DNA of 64,000 nt, taken from assembly GCF_021568905.1 (NCBI RefSeq), contig NZ_JAKGSB010000008.1, positions 1 to 64,000 on the forward strand, written 5' to 3'. Shown piece after piece: positions 1 through 7,631 of this stretch (positions within the stretch are counted from its first letter, which is position 1; every line of letters starts with the position of its first letter). Origin of the DNA: Zavarzinia marina (GTDB taxonomy: Bacteria; Pseudomonadota; Alphaproteobacteria; Zavarziniales; Zavarziniaceae). A program made the translations under genes and the position numbers. The notes below the pieces were generated by a model. That model was not told where the DNA came from, searched no databases, and saw only the letters and a list, made by a program, of their open reading frames with translations.

Positions 1-303
1 GTCAAGACGTTTTTTCCAGAAATCTTCCAGAACCAACACCCGGACTGTGACCCAGGACGTTACCGCCCCAAACCACAGGGCCGCAGCTTCTACAAGCCAC
101 AAACCCTACCGTCAACCCCAGCCCCTCTTCGCGCCTCAACAGCGGATCAAAACCAGGACCAACAGCCCGCCAGACAAATCCAACTCAAGGGCACCGCCCG
201 GCGAGGCGCGGTTTGTAGGCCCGTCCCGCGCGGCTGGCAAGCCCCTAAATGAAGATTTTTTTGCGGTGCGACCGGAGACCGCGGATTCCCTCGGCTTTCG
301 CCG
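1..303. other. Gene-free left edge
   Basis: No reading frame here looks coding: the open frames are proline/arginine/serine-rich and lack the strong G/C third-position bias of the genes that follow. Base composition is lower in GC than the flanking genes. It is probably the leader or promoter region of a gene lying left of the window, but no promoter could be assigned with confidence. Confidence 0.5.
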
Positions 304-1104
304 TCAGGTCCCCAGATGGGGCAGGAGGGCCGCCCGCACCCGATGCCACAGGGACTCGTCGAGGGCCGAGAGAATGCCGCGACTCGCCCGATCGCAGACG
401 AAGGGACGCCCGTCCGGCCGCGCCACATGACCGCCCGCCTCGGCGACGATGAGAGCGCCCGGCGCGTGATCCCAGGGCAGGGTCCGCCAATAGAGGAGGA
501 AATCCATCCGCCCCTGGATCAGGCGCAGATAGTCGTGGCCGGCGCAAAGGGTGGAGCCGAGATCGCGGAAGCGGTGGCGTGCCGCGTCCAGCCGGCCGCG
601 CCAGGGTTCCTCCAGGAACCGGGTCTGCGCCGAGCCGCGCGCTTCGGCCAGGGCGGGACTTTCGGGCAGGCGGCGGATTTCGCCGTTCAGGGTGGTGCCG
701 CCGCCTTCCTCCGCCATCAGGACATTGCGGCCCAGAGGATCATAGATCCAGGCCGCGACGGGGCGGCCCTTCCTCAGCAGGGCGATCATCACCGCGAATT
801 CCGGGCGGCCGGCGGCGAAATTGGCGGTGCCGTCCAGGGGATCGACGACGAAGACCGGCCCGTCCTCCCCCAGACGGTCGAGGAGGCCGGGATCGCCATG
901 GGCCGCTTCCTCCCCGATCACGGTGCAGCCGGGAACGATGTCCCGGAGCCCCCGGGTCAGACGGTCTTCCGCCGCGCGGTCGGCCACGGTGACCACGTCG
1001 CCGGGACTCTTCTCCTCGATTTCATGGGCGGCGAGGGCGCGGAAGCGCGGCAGAAGCTCGCCGGCGGCGGTCTCGCGCATGAGATCGGCGATGGAGTGGA
1101 GCAT
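304..1104 (-). CDS. Inositol monophosphatase family protein (SuhB/HisN/CysQ-like)
   Basis: This 266-residue protein belongs to the Mg2+-dependent, Li+-sensitive phosphatase superfamily, which hydrolyses small phosphomonoesters such as myo-inositol phosphate, histidinol phosphate or 3'-phosphoadenosine 5'-phosphate. The metal-binding signatures are present: D42, the GEE at about 64-66, DPLDGT at 88-93, and the C-terminal WDHAPG motif with D212. Length is normal for the family. I chose the ATG at 1104 because an AAGG-type ribosome site precedes it and the homologous N-terminal helix begins there; the open frame extends further upstream as arginine-rich noise. It diverges from the patatin gene at 1170, so the short gap must hold both promoters. 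Family membership is sure; the substrate is not, with histidinol-phosphatase (HisN type) and SuhB both possible. Confidence 0.85.
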   Translation of the reverse strand: MLHSIADLMRETAAGELLPRFRALAAHEIEEKSPGDVVTVADRAAEDRLTRGLRDIVPGCTVIGEEAAHGDPGLLDRLGEDGPVFVVDPLDGTANFAAGRPEFAVMIALLRKGRPVAAWIYDPLGRNVLMAEEGGGTTLNGEIRRLPESPALAEARGSAQTRFLEEPWRGRLDAARHRFRDLGSTLCAGHDYLRLIQGRMDFLLYWRTLPWDHAPGALIVAEAGGHVARPDGRPFVCDRASRGILSALDESLWHRVRAALLPHLGT

Positions 1105-1169
1105 CTTGCACACGACCTTGGAACGGGACGAGATTAGCGCTTTCGGCAGCAAGCCTAGTGGTGAGTGGA

Positions 1170-2168
1170 ATGGCACGCAATCTTCCCCGGATCGGTCTGG
1201 CGCTGGGCAGCGGGGTGGCGCGGGGCTTCGCCCATATCGGCGTTCTGCGCGCATTGTCGGCCCGCGGCGTCGAGGCCGACGTGGTCGCCGGCACCTCGAT
1301 CGGCGCGCTGGTCGGCGCCGCCCATGCCGCCGGCAAGCTGGACGCACTGGAGGAATGGGCGCTCAGCCTCGCCAGGCGCAAATTCTGGCGCTATCTCGAT
1401 CCGCGCGTCGCCGGCGGCAGTCTGTTCAGCGGCCAGCGCCTGGCGGCGCAACTGGTCCAGCATCTGGGCGATCTCGACATGGCGGATCTGTCCGCGCCCT
1501 TCTTCGCCGTCGCCACCGACCTCGCCTCGGGCCACGAGGTCTGGCTGCGCGACGGCCCGGTGGTGGATGCGGTCCGCGCGTCCTATGCCCTGCCCGGGAT
1601 CTTCCCGCCGGTGGAACGCCAGGGCCGATGGCTGGTCGACGGCGCCCTGGTCAATCCGGTGCCGATCTCGGTCTGCCGGGCGATGGAGGCGCGCATCGTC
1701 GTCGCGGTCAATCTGAACGCCGACAGTTTCGGCCGCGCCCGTGTGCCGCCGCCCGCCCCCGACACGGAATCCGTGATCGCCGACATCGAGGAGGCGGACG
1801 ACGAGGAACGGGGCGACGAGGAACGGGACAGGGAAGGCGACGAGCCGGCGGACGAGAAATCGCGCCGGCGCTGGCTAGGCCTGCGGGCGCTGGGCCGGAC
1901 CAAGGGCAAGCAGGTCGTGGTGCCCGCGCCGCCGAAGCGCGAGACCCCGGGCATGCTGGCGGTCGTCGCCTCGGCCTTCGACATCGTGCAGGACCGCCTG
2001 ACCCGCAGCCGCCTGGCGGGCGAACCCGCCGACGTGATGATCGCGCCGCGCCTCAATGCCTTCGGCTTCATGGATTTCGACCGGGCGGCCGAGATGATCG
2101 AGTTGGGCGCCCAGGCCGTGGACCGGGCCTGGCCCGATCTCCAGGAAGCCCTGGACAGTCTCCTGTAG
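1170..2168 (+). CDS. Patatin-like phospholipase family protein (RssA-type)
   Basis: A 332-residue serine lipase-like protein of the patatin family, which uses a Ser-Asp dyad to hydrolyse acyl esters of phospholipids. The glycine-rich oxyanion region is near residues 12-19, the nucleophile elbow GTSIG at 41-45 (S43) and the catalytic DGA at 157-159, so the active site looks intact. No signal peptide is seen. About residues 192-235 form a highly acidic, low-complexity insert (many Asp/Glu, then basic) followed by the C-terminal part of the fold; RssA-like homologues normally have a short loop there. I chose ATG 1170 over the two GTG codons 9-12 bases upstream because the conserved fold starts directly after it. 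The stop codon abuts the stop of the convergent gene at 2169. Confidence 0.85.
   Translation: MARNLPRIGLALGSGVARGFAHIGVLRALSARGVEADVVAGTSIGALVGAAHAAGKLDALEEWALSLARRKFWRYLDPRVAGGSLFSGQRLAAQLVQHLGDLDMADLSAPFFAVATDLASGHEVWLRDGPVVDAVRASYALPGIFPPVERQGRWLVDGALVNPVPISVCRAMEARIVVAVNLNADSFGRARVPPPAPDTESVIADIEEADDEERGDEERDREGDEPADEKSRRRWLGLRALGRTKGKQVVVPAPPKRETPGMLAVVASAFDIVQDRLTRSRLAGEPADVMIAPRLNAFGFMDFDRAAEMIELGAQAVDRAWPDLQEALDSLL
1799..1827 (+). repeat. Tandem 15-bp repeat inside the patatin gene
   Basis: The 14-base unit CGACGAGGAACGGG occurs at 1799-1812 and again at 1814-1827, a 15-base period that stays in frame and encodes the repeated Asp-Glu-Glu-Arg-Gly of the acidic insert. This suggests the insert grew by slippage or small duplications. 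Confidence 0.75.
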
Positions 2169-3089
2169 CTATCCCGGCAGGCGCCGGTTGACGAAGGCGA
2201 GGCCGAGCGCGAGGCAGAGCGCGACGATGCCGGCCGCCAGCACCGATTCGGGCGAGGCTTCCAGCCGGTCGAACCATTGCGAGAACAGATGCACGGCGCC
2301 GAAGACGGCGGCGCAGTTCAGGGTCCAGCGCGCGCCCATGCGGGCCGCCTGCACCCCGGTCGCGATCAGCAGCACGGCCCAGGCCAGGGCGAAGATTTCC
2401 GCCGGTAGGTCGAGGATCAAGTCGCCGCCGATCCAGAGTTGATCGCCCCAGAGCGAGCCGACCCAGAAGCCGAAATTGGCCACCACAAGCGCCGTCGCCG
2501 CGCCGATGCCGAGAAGGCGCGCCGCCTCGTCCCGGAACGCCCGGCCGAGCAGGGCGAGTACGCCCGCCAGCAGCACCATGACCACGATGGCGACGGAGGA
2601 TTCCGGCAGGGCCGCGGCATAGCCGTCGCTGGCCATATAGCCGGTCTCGGCCCCGACCGCGCCCGAGACGCCGAGCACGGCAAGGCCGGCGAGCAGGGCA
2701 TTGCGCACCACCCCGGCGCCCACGGCATAGAACAGGGCGACGGTCAGGAAGGCGCCGGACGCGAAATCCCCCGCCGTCAGCACGCCGCCGCCGCCGATCA
2801 GGGCGCCGACGACGATGCAGATCTGGGCCAGCACGTTCCAGTCTTCGCCCGCCGCGCGATCGATGCCGGCGCCGACGAGCGCCAGCAGGAAACCGATGGC
2901 GATAGCGGAGGACGGCGCCGGCACCAGGGCCAAAGCGCCGGCCGCGACCGCCATGACGCCGAAACCGACCAGCAGGTTGAAGGCGAGCGTCCCCGTGGCG
3001 CGCTTGCCGAGGCCGGCCAGGCGTTCCGCCTCGTCAGGGCTCAGGCTGCCGGCGGCGACCAGGGCATCGAGATCGAGCACCACCTTCAC
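2169..3089 (-). CDS. DUF2157-like polytopic membrane protein
   Basis: A 306-residue, very hydrophobic protein. A short charged N-terminus (about residues 1-32, with a helical segment starting MKVVLDLDALVAAG) precedes roughly eight to nine membrane segments rich in Ala, Val, Leu and Gly. This arrangement resembles the DUF2157 family of inner-membrane proteins of unknown function. It overlaps the 3' end of the upstream alpha/beta hydrolase gene by four bases (ATGA), so the two are almost certainly translationally coupled in one operon. Its stop abuts that of the convergent patatin gene. No enzymatic motif is visible, and the DUF assignment is made by eye. Confidence 0.65.
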   Translation of the reverse strand: MKVVLDLDALVAAGSLSPDEAERLAGLGKRATGTLAFNLLVGFGVMAVAAGALALVPAPSSAIAIGFLLALVGAGIDRAAGEDWNVLAQICIVVGALIGGGGVLTAGDFASGAFLTVALFYAVGAGVVRNALLAGLAVLGVSGAVGAETGYMASDGYAAALPESSVAIVVMVLLAGVLALLGRAFRDEAARLLGIGAATALVVANFGFWVGSLWGDQLWIGGDLILDLPAEIFALAWAVLLIATGVQAARMGARWTLNCAAVFGAVHLFSQWFDRLEASPESVLAAGIVALCLALGLAFVNRRLPG

Positions 3090-4345
3090 GAAGAGATCCA
3101 GTCGGCGAGACGCGCCGCCACCGGGCGCGACGACAGGAGATCGAGATGGCCCGTGCGGCGGACCAGCAGCCGGTCCTCGGGCGCCAGGCCGAAATCATAG
3201 GCGCGGTCGGGATGGCTGCCGAAGGCGCTGTCCACCGGCACCAGGCCGTCGCCCATCATGCGGTCGGTGGCATCGCCGCGCTGGCGCCCCAGGGTGCCGG
3301 CCACCACGTGGTGGCGAAAGGCGGGATCGAGCGGGCGGGGCTTGCGGGCAATGCCGGCCTTGCGGTGGAAGCGGTCGGGGATCGCCTCGCGGTCCTCGGC
3401 CACGATGCTGCCGTGACGCAGATCGGTGATGCCCGCCGAGCGCAGCCGCGCCAGCCGCCCGAGCGGGGCGAGGAAGGGATTGAGTTCCGCCATGGTCTGC
3501 AGGGCGTGGCCGCCCCGCTCCAGCGGCGCGCCGTGATGGGGGGCGCCCAGATAGACCGCATGGCCGCCGAGTTTCAGCCAGTCCATGTCCGCCGCCCTCG
3601 CGGCGGCGAGACAGGCGCGGGTGACGAGGCCGCCCATGGAATAGCCGAGGAAGGAGATCCGGCGCAGCGGCACCGGCCATGTCGCCGCGAGGCGCTGGAT
3701 GAGATGCGCGAGATCACGGCCGTTGGCCGAAATGTGCCGCCCCGTGTTATAGGCGACGCCGATCGGCGTGACGCCGACGGCATCGCGCAGATGGCGGCCG
3801 TGATGGTGACCGTAGCGGTGCCAGAAGACATCGGCCATGCACAGCCCGTGAACCATGATCAGGATGTGGTCGCCCGCCCCCTCGATCGGGCCGGCGGTGC
3901 CCGAATGGCTTGTCGAAGGATCGCCCGGCACCAGCATGCGCCCGCGATGGCGCAACGCCATGGAGACGGCGAGCGGATTGCCGCTGGCTTCGAGATGGTC
4001 GCCGATCACGCCGTTGAGGGCGGCGACGGCGATGTCGCGCCAGGGATCGACCATGGTCCCCGCGCCCGCCGCCGGCAGCGCCGGCGTCAGCGCGAAGCCC
4101 GCCCCGACACCCCGCGCGACGAGGCCGTTGGTGGCGCGCATGGCGCGGTAGAACAGGCGCACGAAGGGCGCGACCGGAGAGGTGCCGCCCGTGCCGAACG
4201 GCTGCATGGCGGAAAGAATGCCCAGATGGCTTTCCTCGGCCAGGGCCAGCGCCCCGTCGATACCGTCGGAGCCGAGACGGAACAGCCCCTCCGCGTCGTC
4301 GCGGAGGGAGCGAAGGGCGGACAGGCCGAAATCGAACGACGTCAT
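3086..4345 (-). CDS. Alpha/beta hydrolase, lipase/PGAP1-like
   Basis: A 419-residue protein whose second half is an alpha/beta hydrolase. It has the oxyanion strand with HG at 166-167, a nucleophile elbow GYSMGG at 234-239 (S236), a probable acid in the GDGLVP region and a histidine in RRTGHLDLL near the C-terminus. The N-terminal 150 residues are helical and unassigned. No signal peptide is seen, so it is probably cytosolic or membrane-associated. It is likely an esterase or lipase acting on hydrophobic esters; the similarity to PGAP1-like proteins rests on the HGL/GYSMGG layout only. A GTG lies six bases before the ATG chosen here and is an equally possible start. It is followed by the coupled membrane protein gene with a four-base overlap. 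Confidence 0.75.
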   Translation of the reverse strand: MTSFDFGLSALRSLRDDAEGLFRLGSDGIDGALALAEESHLGILSAMQPFGTGGTSPVAPFVRLFYRAMRATNGLVARGVGAGFALTPALPAAGAGTMVDPWRDIAVAALNGVIGDHLEASGNPLAVSMALRHRGRMLVPGDPSTSHSGTAGPIEGAGDHILIMVHGLCMADVFWHRYGHHHGRHLRDAVGVTPIGVAYNTGRHISANGRDLAHLIQRLAATWPVPLRRISFLGYSMGGLVTRACLAAARAADMDWLKLGGHAVYLGAPHHGAPLERGGHALQTMAELNPFLAPLGRLARLRSAGITDLRHGSIVAEDREAIPDRFHRKAGIARKPRPLDPAFRHHVVAGTLGRQRGDATDRMMGDGLVPVDSAFGSHPDRAYDFGLAPEDRLLVRRTGHLDLLSSRPVAARLADWISS

Positions 4346-4442
4346 GGCCACGCTGGAGCGAAACCCCGTTGCCCGATCAACTTGCGGCCCCGATCGACAC
4401 GCACCTCATGACGCCGTCACGATCCCTTCATCCGGCCCGGAA

Positions 4443-4874
4443 TCAGCCCGTGGCGATGTAGCGGCGCAATTCGTCCGCCTCGAGCAGGGCTTCGTCGATG
4501 CGCCGTTTCACCACGTCGCCGATGGAGATCATGCCGACGAGCTTGCCGCCCTCGATCACCGGCAGGTGGCGGATGCGCCGATCCGACATGCGGCCCATGA
4601 CCTCGATCACCGTATCGTGCAGGCGGCACGAGACGACATTGCCCGACATGAAATCCTTCACGGGCCGCGCGAGGACGGCCGCGCCGCCCTGGGCGACGCC
4701 ACGCACGATGTCGCGTTCCGACAGCACGCCGATGACGCTGCCGGCGGCGTCCTGCACGATGACGGCGCCGATCTTGCGGGCGAAGAGCACCGCGGCGGTC
4801 GCTTCGAGCGTATCGCCGGGGCCGACGGTGATCACCTCACCGCCCTTGCGCTTCAGAATCGATTCAACGGTCAT
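4443..4874 (-). CDS. CBS-domain protein
   Basis: A 143-residue stand-alone pair of CBS domains (roughly residues 7-62 and 75-132) forming one Bateman module. Such modules bind adenosine nucleotides (AMP, ATP, SAM) and regulate partner proteins. The second domain shows the typical LPVIEGGKLVGMISIGDVV pattern, the first ends in VIGVLSERDIVRG. The start at 4874 is fixed by a strong GGGAGGTGAC ribosome site seven bases upstream; an open frame runs 14 codons further but lacks such a site. It is a single-gene unit between the hydrolase and SDR genes. The regulated partner cannot be deduced. Confidence 0.88.
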   Translation of the reverse strand: MTVESILKRKGGEVITVGPGDTLEATAAVLFARKIGAVIVQDAAGSVIGVLSERDIVRGVAQGGAAVLARPVKDFMSGNVVSCRLHDTVIEVMGRMSDRRIRHLPVIEGGKLVGMISIGDVVKRRIDEALLEADELRRYIATG

Positions 4875-5028
4875 GTCACCTCCCTGGTCTGCTGGCGACG
4901 ATGTTTTTCTTTTCATGATGGGGGGTGGACGAGTTTTCGCGCAAGTGTCCGCTGATCCCCCTTCGCGTTTTTTGCGATGAATCGCCGGCGGTTCCAGGTT
5001 TCGTCGGTACCGGCGTCGGAATATCCCC

Positions 5029-5835
5029 TCAATGCCGGCCGCTGGCGAGCAGACGGCCCGTCAGCCTGCGGGTGAAGGAACGGGGCGCGAGGCGCGGGGT
5101 GAAGGCGCCGATCTGGTTGAGCAGGCCGGCGACCACGATCACCTGGCCGCGCTTGGCGGCGCGAAAGCCGATGCGCGCCACTTCCGCCGCCGTCATCACC
5201 GGCACCAGGCCCTTGGAGAACAGGGCATTGTCGGCGACGTCGGCGACATCCATGAAATTGGTCCGGGTCGGGCCGGGACAGAGCGTCGTCACGGTGACGC
5301 CCGTGCCCTTCAGTTCCTCCGCCACCGCTTCGGACAGGGAGAGGACATAGGCCTTGGTGGCGCAATAGACCGCCATGCCCGGTCCCGGCTGGAAGGCGGC
5401 GGTGGAGGCGACGTTGAGCACCCGGCCCCGGCCCCGCGCCACCATGCCCGGCAGGAAGGCGTGCATCAGGTCGGTGAGTGCGGCGATGTTCACCTGGATC
5501 ATGCCCATGGTCTTTTCCCGCGTCGCCCCGGCGAAGTGGCTGCCGTCGCCGAAGCCGGCATTGTTGACGAGAACGTCGACCGAGAGGCCGCGCGCCGTCA
5601 CGTCGTCGAACAGGCGGCGCGGGGCGGCGGGGTCCGAGAGGTCGGCGGCGATCACGGTCGCGGTGACGCCGTGTTCGGCCGCGACTTCGGTAGCGAGCGC
5701 GGTCAGGGCCGCCTCGTTCCGTGCGACCAGGATCAGGTCGTGACCGTCGCGGGCGAATTCCCGGGCGAGATCGGTACCGATGCCGCTGGAGGCACCGGTG
5801 ACGAGGGCGATGGGACGGGGAGCATGGGCGCTCAT
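5029..5835 (-). CDS. Short-chain dehydrogenase/reductase (SDR)
   Basis: A 268-residue classical SDR oxidoreductase using NAD(P)H. Visible signatures are the cofactor motif TGASSGIG (13-20), NNAG (91-94), and the catalytic S144, Y157 and K161 (YCATK). A basic residue pattern after the second strand (VARNE) would fit NADP(H). The ribosome site AAAGGAAA lies before the ATG at 5835. The gene overlaps the stop of the upstream TetR gene by four bases (ATGA), so the regulator and SDR form one autoregulated operon, controlled from the palindrome at 6643-6664. The substrate is unknown; short fatty or aromatic carbonyl compounds are typical for this class. Confidence 0.88.
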   Translation of the reverse strand: MSAHAPRPIALVTGASSGIGTDLAREFARDGHDLILVARNEAALTALATEVAAEHGVTATVIAADLSDPAAPRRLFDDVTARGLSVDVLVNNAGFGDGSHFAGATREKTMGMIQVNIAALTDLMHAFLPGMVARGRGRVLNVASTAAFQPGPGMAVYCATKAYVLSLSEAVAEELKGTGVTVTTLCPGPTRTNFMDVADVADNALFSKGLVPVMTAAEVARIGFRAAKRGQVIVVAGLLNQIGAFTPRLAPRSFTRRLTGRLLASGRH

Positions 5836-6587
5836 GGCAGGTTTCCTTTGGCTGGCGCGGGGTTCGCGAAGGCGGGGGCCGCCACCGCCCGCCAGATCGT
5901 GGCACCGCTGTCCCGCACCAGATCGGGATCGAGCGGCCGGTTCATCAGGGCGGCATGACGCACGAGACCGGTAAGCGCGCCCCAGACGAGGGCGGACATC
6001 ACTTCGGGCGAGAGCGGCGCGAGCACGCCCAGCGCCTGGCCCTCGGCGATGAAGCCGTGGATCGGCGCCACCGACTGTTCCGACAGGCGAAGACTCTGCC
6101 GGTCGAGGAAGCGCGGTTCATGATGGAATTCGAGAAAATGGAAAGCCGCGGGCGAGGTGGTCGCGAAGGCGCAGCCCGCAGCCCAGACCGCCATGAAGCA
6201 GGCGCGATGGGCCGCCGCGACATCCGAGGGCGAGGGCGAGGGCGACGCCGGCGGCGGCATCGCCGGCCTGTCGAAGGCCGGCGCCAGCGCCCCCATCAGG
6301 TCCCGCTTGGCGCGCTGCCAGACGGCGTTGCCCAGCGCCTCCTTGGTCTCGAAATGGCGATAGATGGTGCCGGTACCGACCCCCGCCGCCGCCGCGATCT
6401 CGGGCACGGCCGTCGCATCGAACCCCTTGTCGGCGAAGAGCGCCAGGGCGGCATCGAGGATCCGCAGCGCGCGGGGCGGCAGATCCGGCCCGGCCGCCGC
6501 GCGTGCCACCAGGGCAGCCCCGCCACCGCCGACGGCATCGCCGGCCGGCGCACCGGCGGGAAAACGATCGTCCCGTCCCGACGTCAC
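5832..6587 (-). CDS. TetR/AcrR family repressor
   Basis: A 251-residue regulator. After a flexible Gly/Ala-rich N-terminus of about 35 residues comes a helix-turn-helix domain (about 38-90) with the TetR hallmark GVGTGTIYRHFETKEAL; the remainder is a helical ligand-binding domain. The start is GTG at 6587, preceded by GGGGAGAGGGGG. The perfect palindrome 56 bases upstream (6643-6664) is of the usual TetR type, so I infer autorepression and repression of the coupled SDR gene until a small, probably hydrophobic, ligand binds. An N-terminus this long is unusual for the family, and a downstream start at residue 33 or later cannot be excluded. Confidence 0.85.
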   Translation of the reverse strand: MTSGRDDRFPAGAPAGDAVGGGGAALVARAAAGPDLPPRALRILDAALALFADKGFDATAVPEIAAAAGVGTGTIYRHFETKEALGNAVWQRAKRDLMGALAPAFDRPAMPPPASPSPSPSDVAAAHRACFMAVWAAGCAFATTSPAAFHFLEFHHEPRFLDRQSLRLSEQSVAPIHGFIAEGQALGVLAPLSPEVMSALVWGALTGLVRHAALMNRPLDPDLVRDSGATIWRAVAAPAFANPAPAKGNLP

Positions 6588-6642
6588 TCGCGCCCCCTCT
6601 CCCCGCTTTCTCGATCACCGTTCCGGCTTGCGCCACGGGCAT

Positions 6643-6664
6643 TCGGAATGAACGTTCATTCCGA
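6643..6664. promoter_or_regulatory. Perfect palindromic operator for the TetR-family gene
   Basis: Positions 6644-6663 read CGGAATGAACGTTCATTCCG, a 20-base perfect palindrome that extends by one more pair on each side. GAATGAACGTTCATTC is the classical shape of TetR/AcrR operators. It lies 56 bases upstream of the TetR start and about 240 bases upstream of the rightward metallopeptidase gene. Its role is inferred from symmetry and position. Confidence 0.8.
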
Positions 6665-6905
6665 TACGATAGCACGGCTTCAACCGTTAGCAAGATGTCT
6701 TGGTCATATGTTTCTTACGGATTTTTGACAGGAATTTGGGCGCATTCATCGGGGTTTTCGCTGGCGAACCTGTCTGGCCAGCCGCCGATTGCTCGGGATA
6801 TGAATGATTGTTCCGCATGAAACGGAAGCTGGCGCGGCCGGCGCGCCGGCACTAGGATGAGGGCGCCGGCACCGTTTCCGCGTCGCCGGACACGGATCGG
6901 GCGGA
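6665..6905. other. Intergenic region before the metallopeptidase gene
   Basis: Together with 6588-6664 this makes a 318-base gene-free gap between divergent genes. It has lower GC than the neighbouring genes. A perfect TTGACA at 6725-6730 has no convincing -10 element at normal spacing. A 14-base GC palindrome lies at 6837-6850. No small reading frame with a ribosome site was found. Confidence 0.4.
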
Positions 6906-7622
6906 ATGCAAGACGATCATTTTCTGAACATCGGGGGCCGCGCGGTGCCGCTGGAGTTGCGCAAGTCGGCGCGGGCGCGGCGCCTGCTGCTGCGTGTCGA
7001 CCAGCGCCGCGAGGTCGTGGTGCTGACCCTGCCGGAGCGGGTCTCGCGGCGCGAGGGCCTGCGCTTCGCCGAGGGCAATGCCCGCTGGGTCGCCGACCGG
7101 CTGGCCAGCCTGCCGCCACGCATTCCCTTTACCGCCGATGCCGTGGTCCCGCTTCTGGGCCGGCCCCACCGCCTGCACCACATACCGCCGGGGACCACGC
7201 GGCGCCGGGGGGCGGCCTGGGTCGAGGGTGAAACCATCAACATCACCGGCGATCCCGCCCATTTCCCGCGCCGGACCCTGGATTTCCTGCGCGGCCGGGC
7301 GCGGGCCGAGATCGGCCAGCGCGCCGAACGCTTCGCCGGCCAGACCGAGAAGGAGATCCGGGGTCTGGTGCTGCGCGATCCGACCAGCCGCTGGGGCAGT
7401 TGTTCGCCCCGGGGGGAATTGTCCTTCTCGTGGCGCCTGATCATGGCGCCGGCTTTCGTGCTCGACTATGTCGTCGCCCACGAGGTCGCGCATCTTTCGG
7501 TGTTCAGCCACGCGCCGCGCTTCTGGACCCTGGTCGGGCAATTGGTGCCGCGCGTCGACGAGGCGCGGCAATGGCTGCGGCGCGAGGGCGCCGGCCTGCA
7601 TCGCTACGGCCCCAAGCCCTGA
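6906..7622 (+). CDS. YgjP-like (DUF45/M48-type) zinc metallopeptidase
   Basis: A 238-residue cytosolic protein of the YgjP/SprT-like metallopeptidase group. The zinc site HEVAH is at 192-196 with a third histidine at 202 (FSHAPRFW), and the family signature SRWGSCS is at 161-167. The N-terminal 70 residues form the basic strand-rich part typical of the family, starting with a segment that reads like LELRKSARARRLLLRV. The biological substrate of these proteins is not established. It is a single gene whose stop lies ten bases from the convergent penicillin-binding protein gene. Confidence 0.88.
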   Translation: MQDDHFLNIGGRAVPLELRKSARARRLLLRVDQRREVVVLTLPERVSRREGLRFAEGNARWVADRLASLPPRIPFTADAVVPLLGRPHRLHHIPPGTTRRRGAAWVEGETINITGDPAHFPRRTLDFLRGRARAEIGQRAERFAGQTEKEIRGLVLRDPTSRWGSCSPRGELSFSWRLIMAPAFVLDYVVAHEVAHLSVFSHAPRFWTLVGQLVPRVDEARQWLRREGAGLHRYGPKP

Positions 7623-7631
7623 GGGACGGAA

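Noticed and set aside
1-430. A 127-codon plus-strand frame and a 93-codon minus-strand frame at the left edge
   Set aside because: Amino-acid composition (Pro/Arg/Ser rich) and lack of ribosome sites and homology-like motifs argue against genes.
6725-6730. Perfect TTGACA as a -35 element for the metallopeptidase gene
   Set aside because: No -10-like hexamer is found at 16-18 bases spacing.
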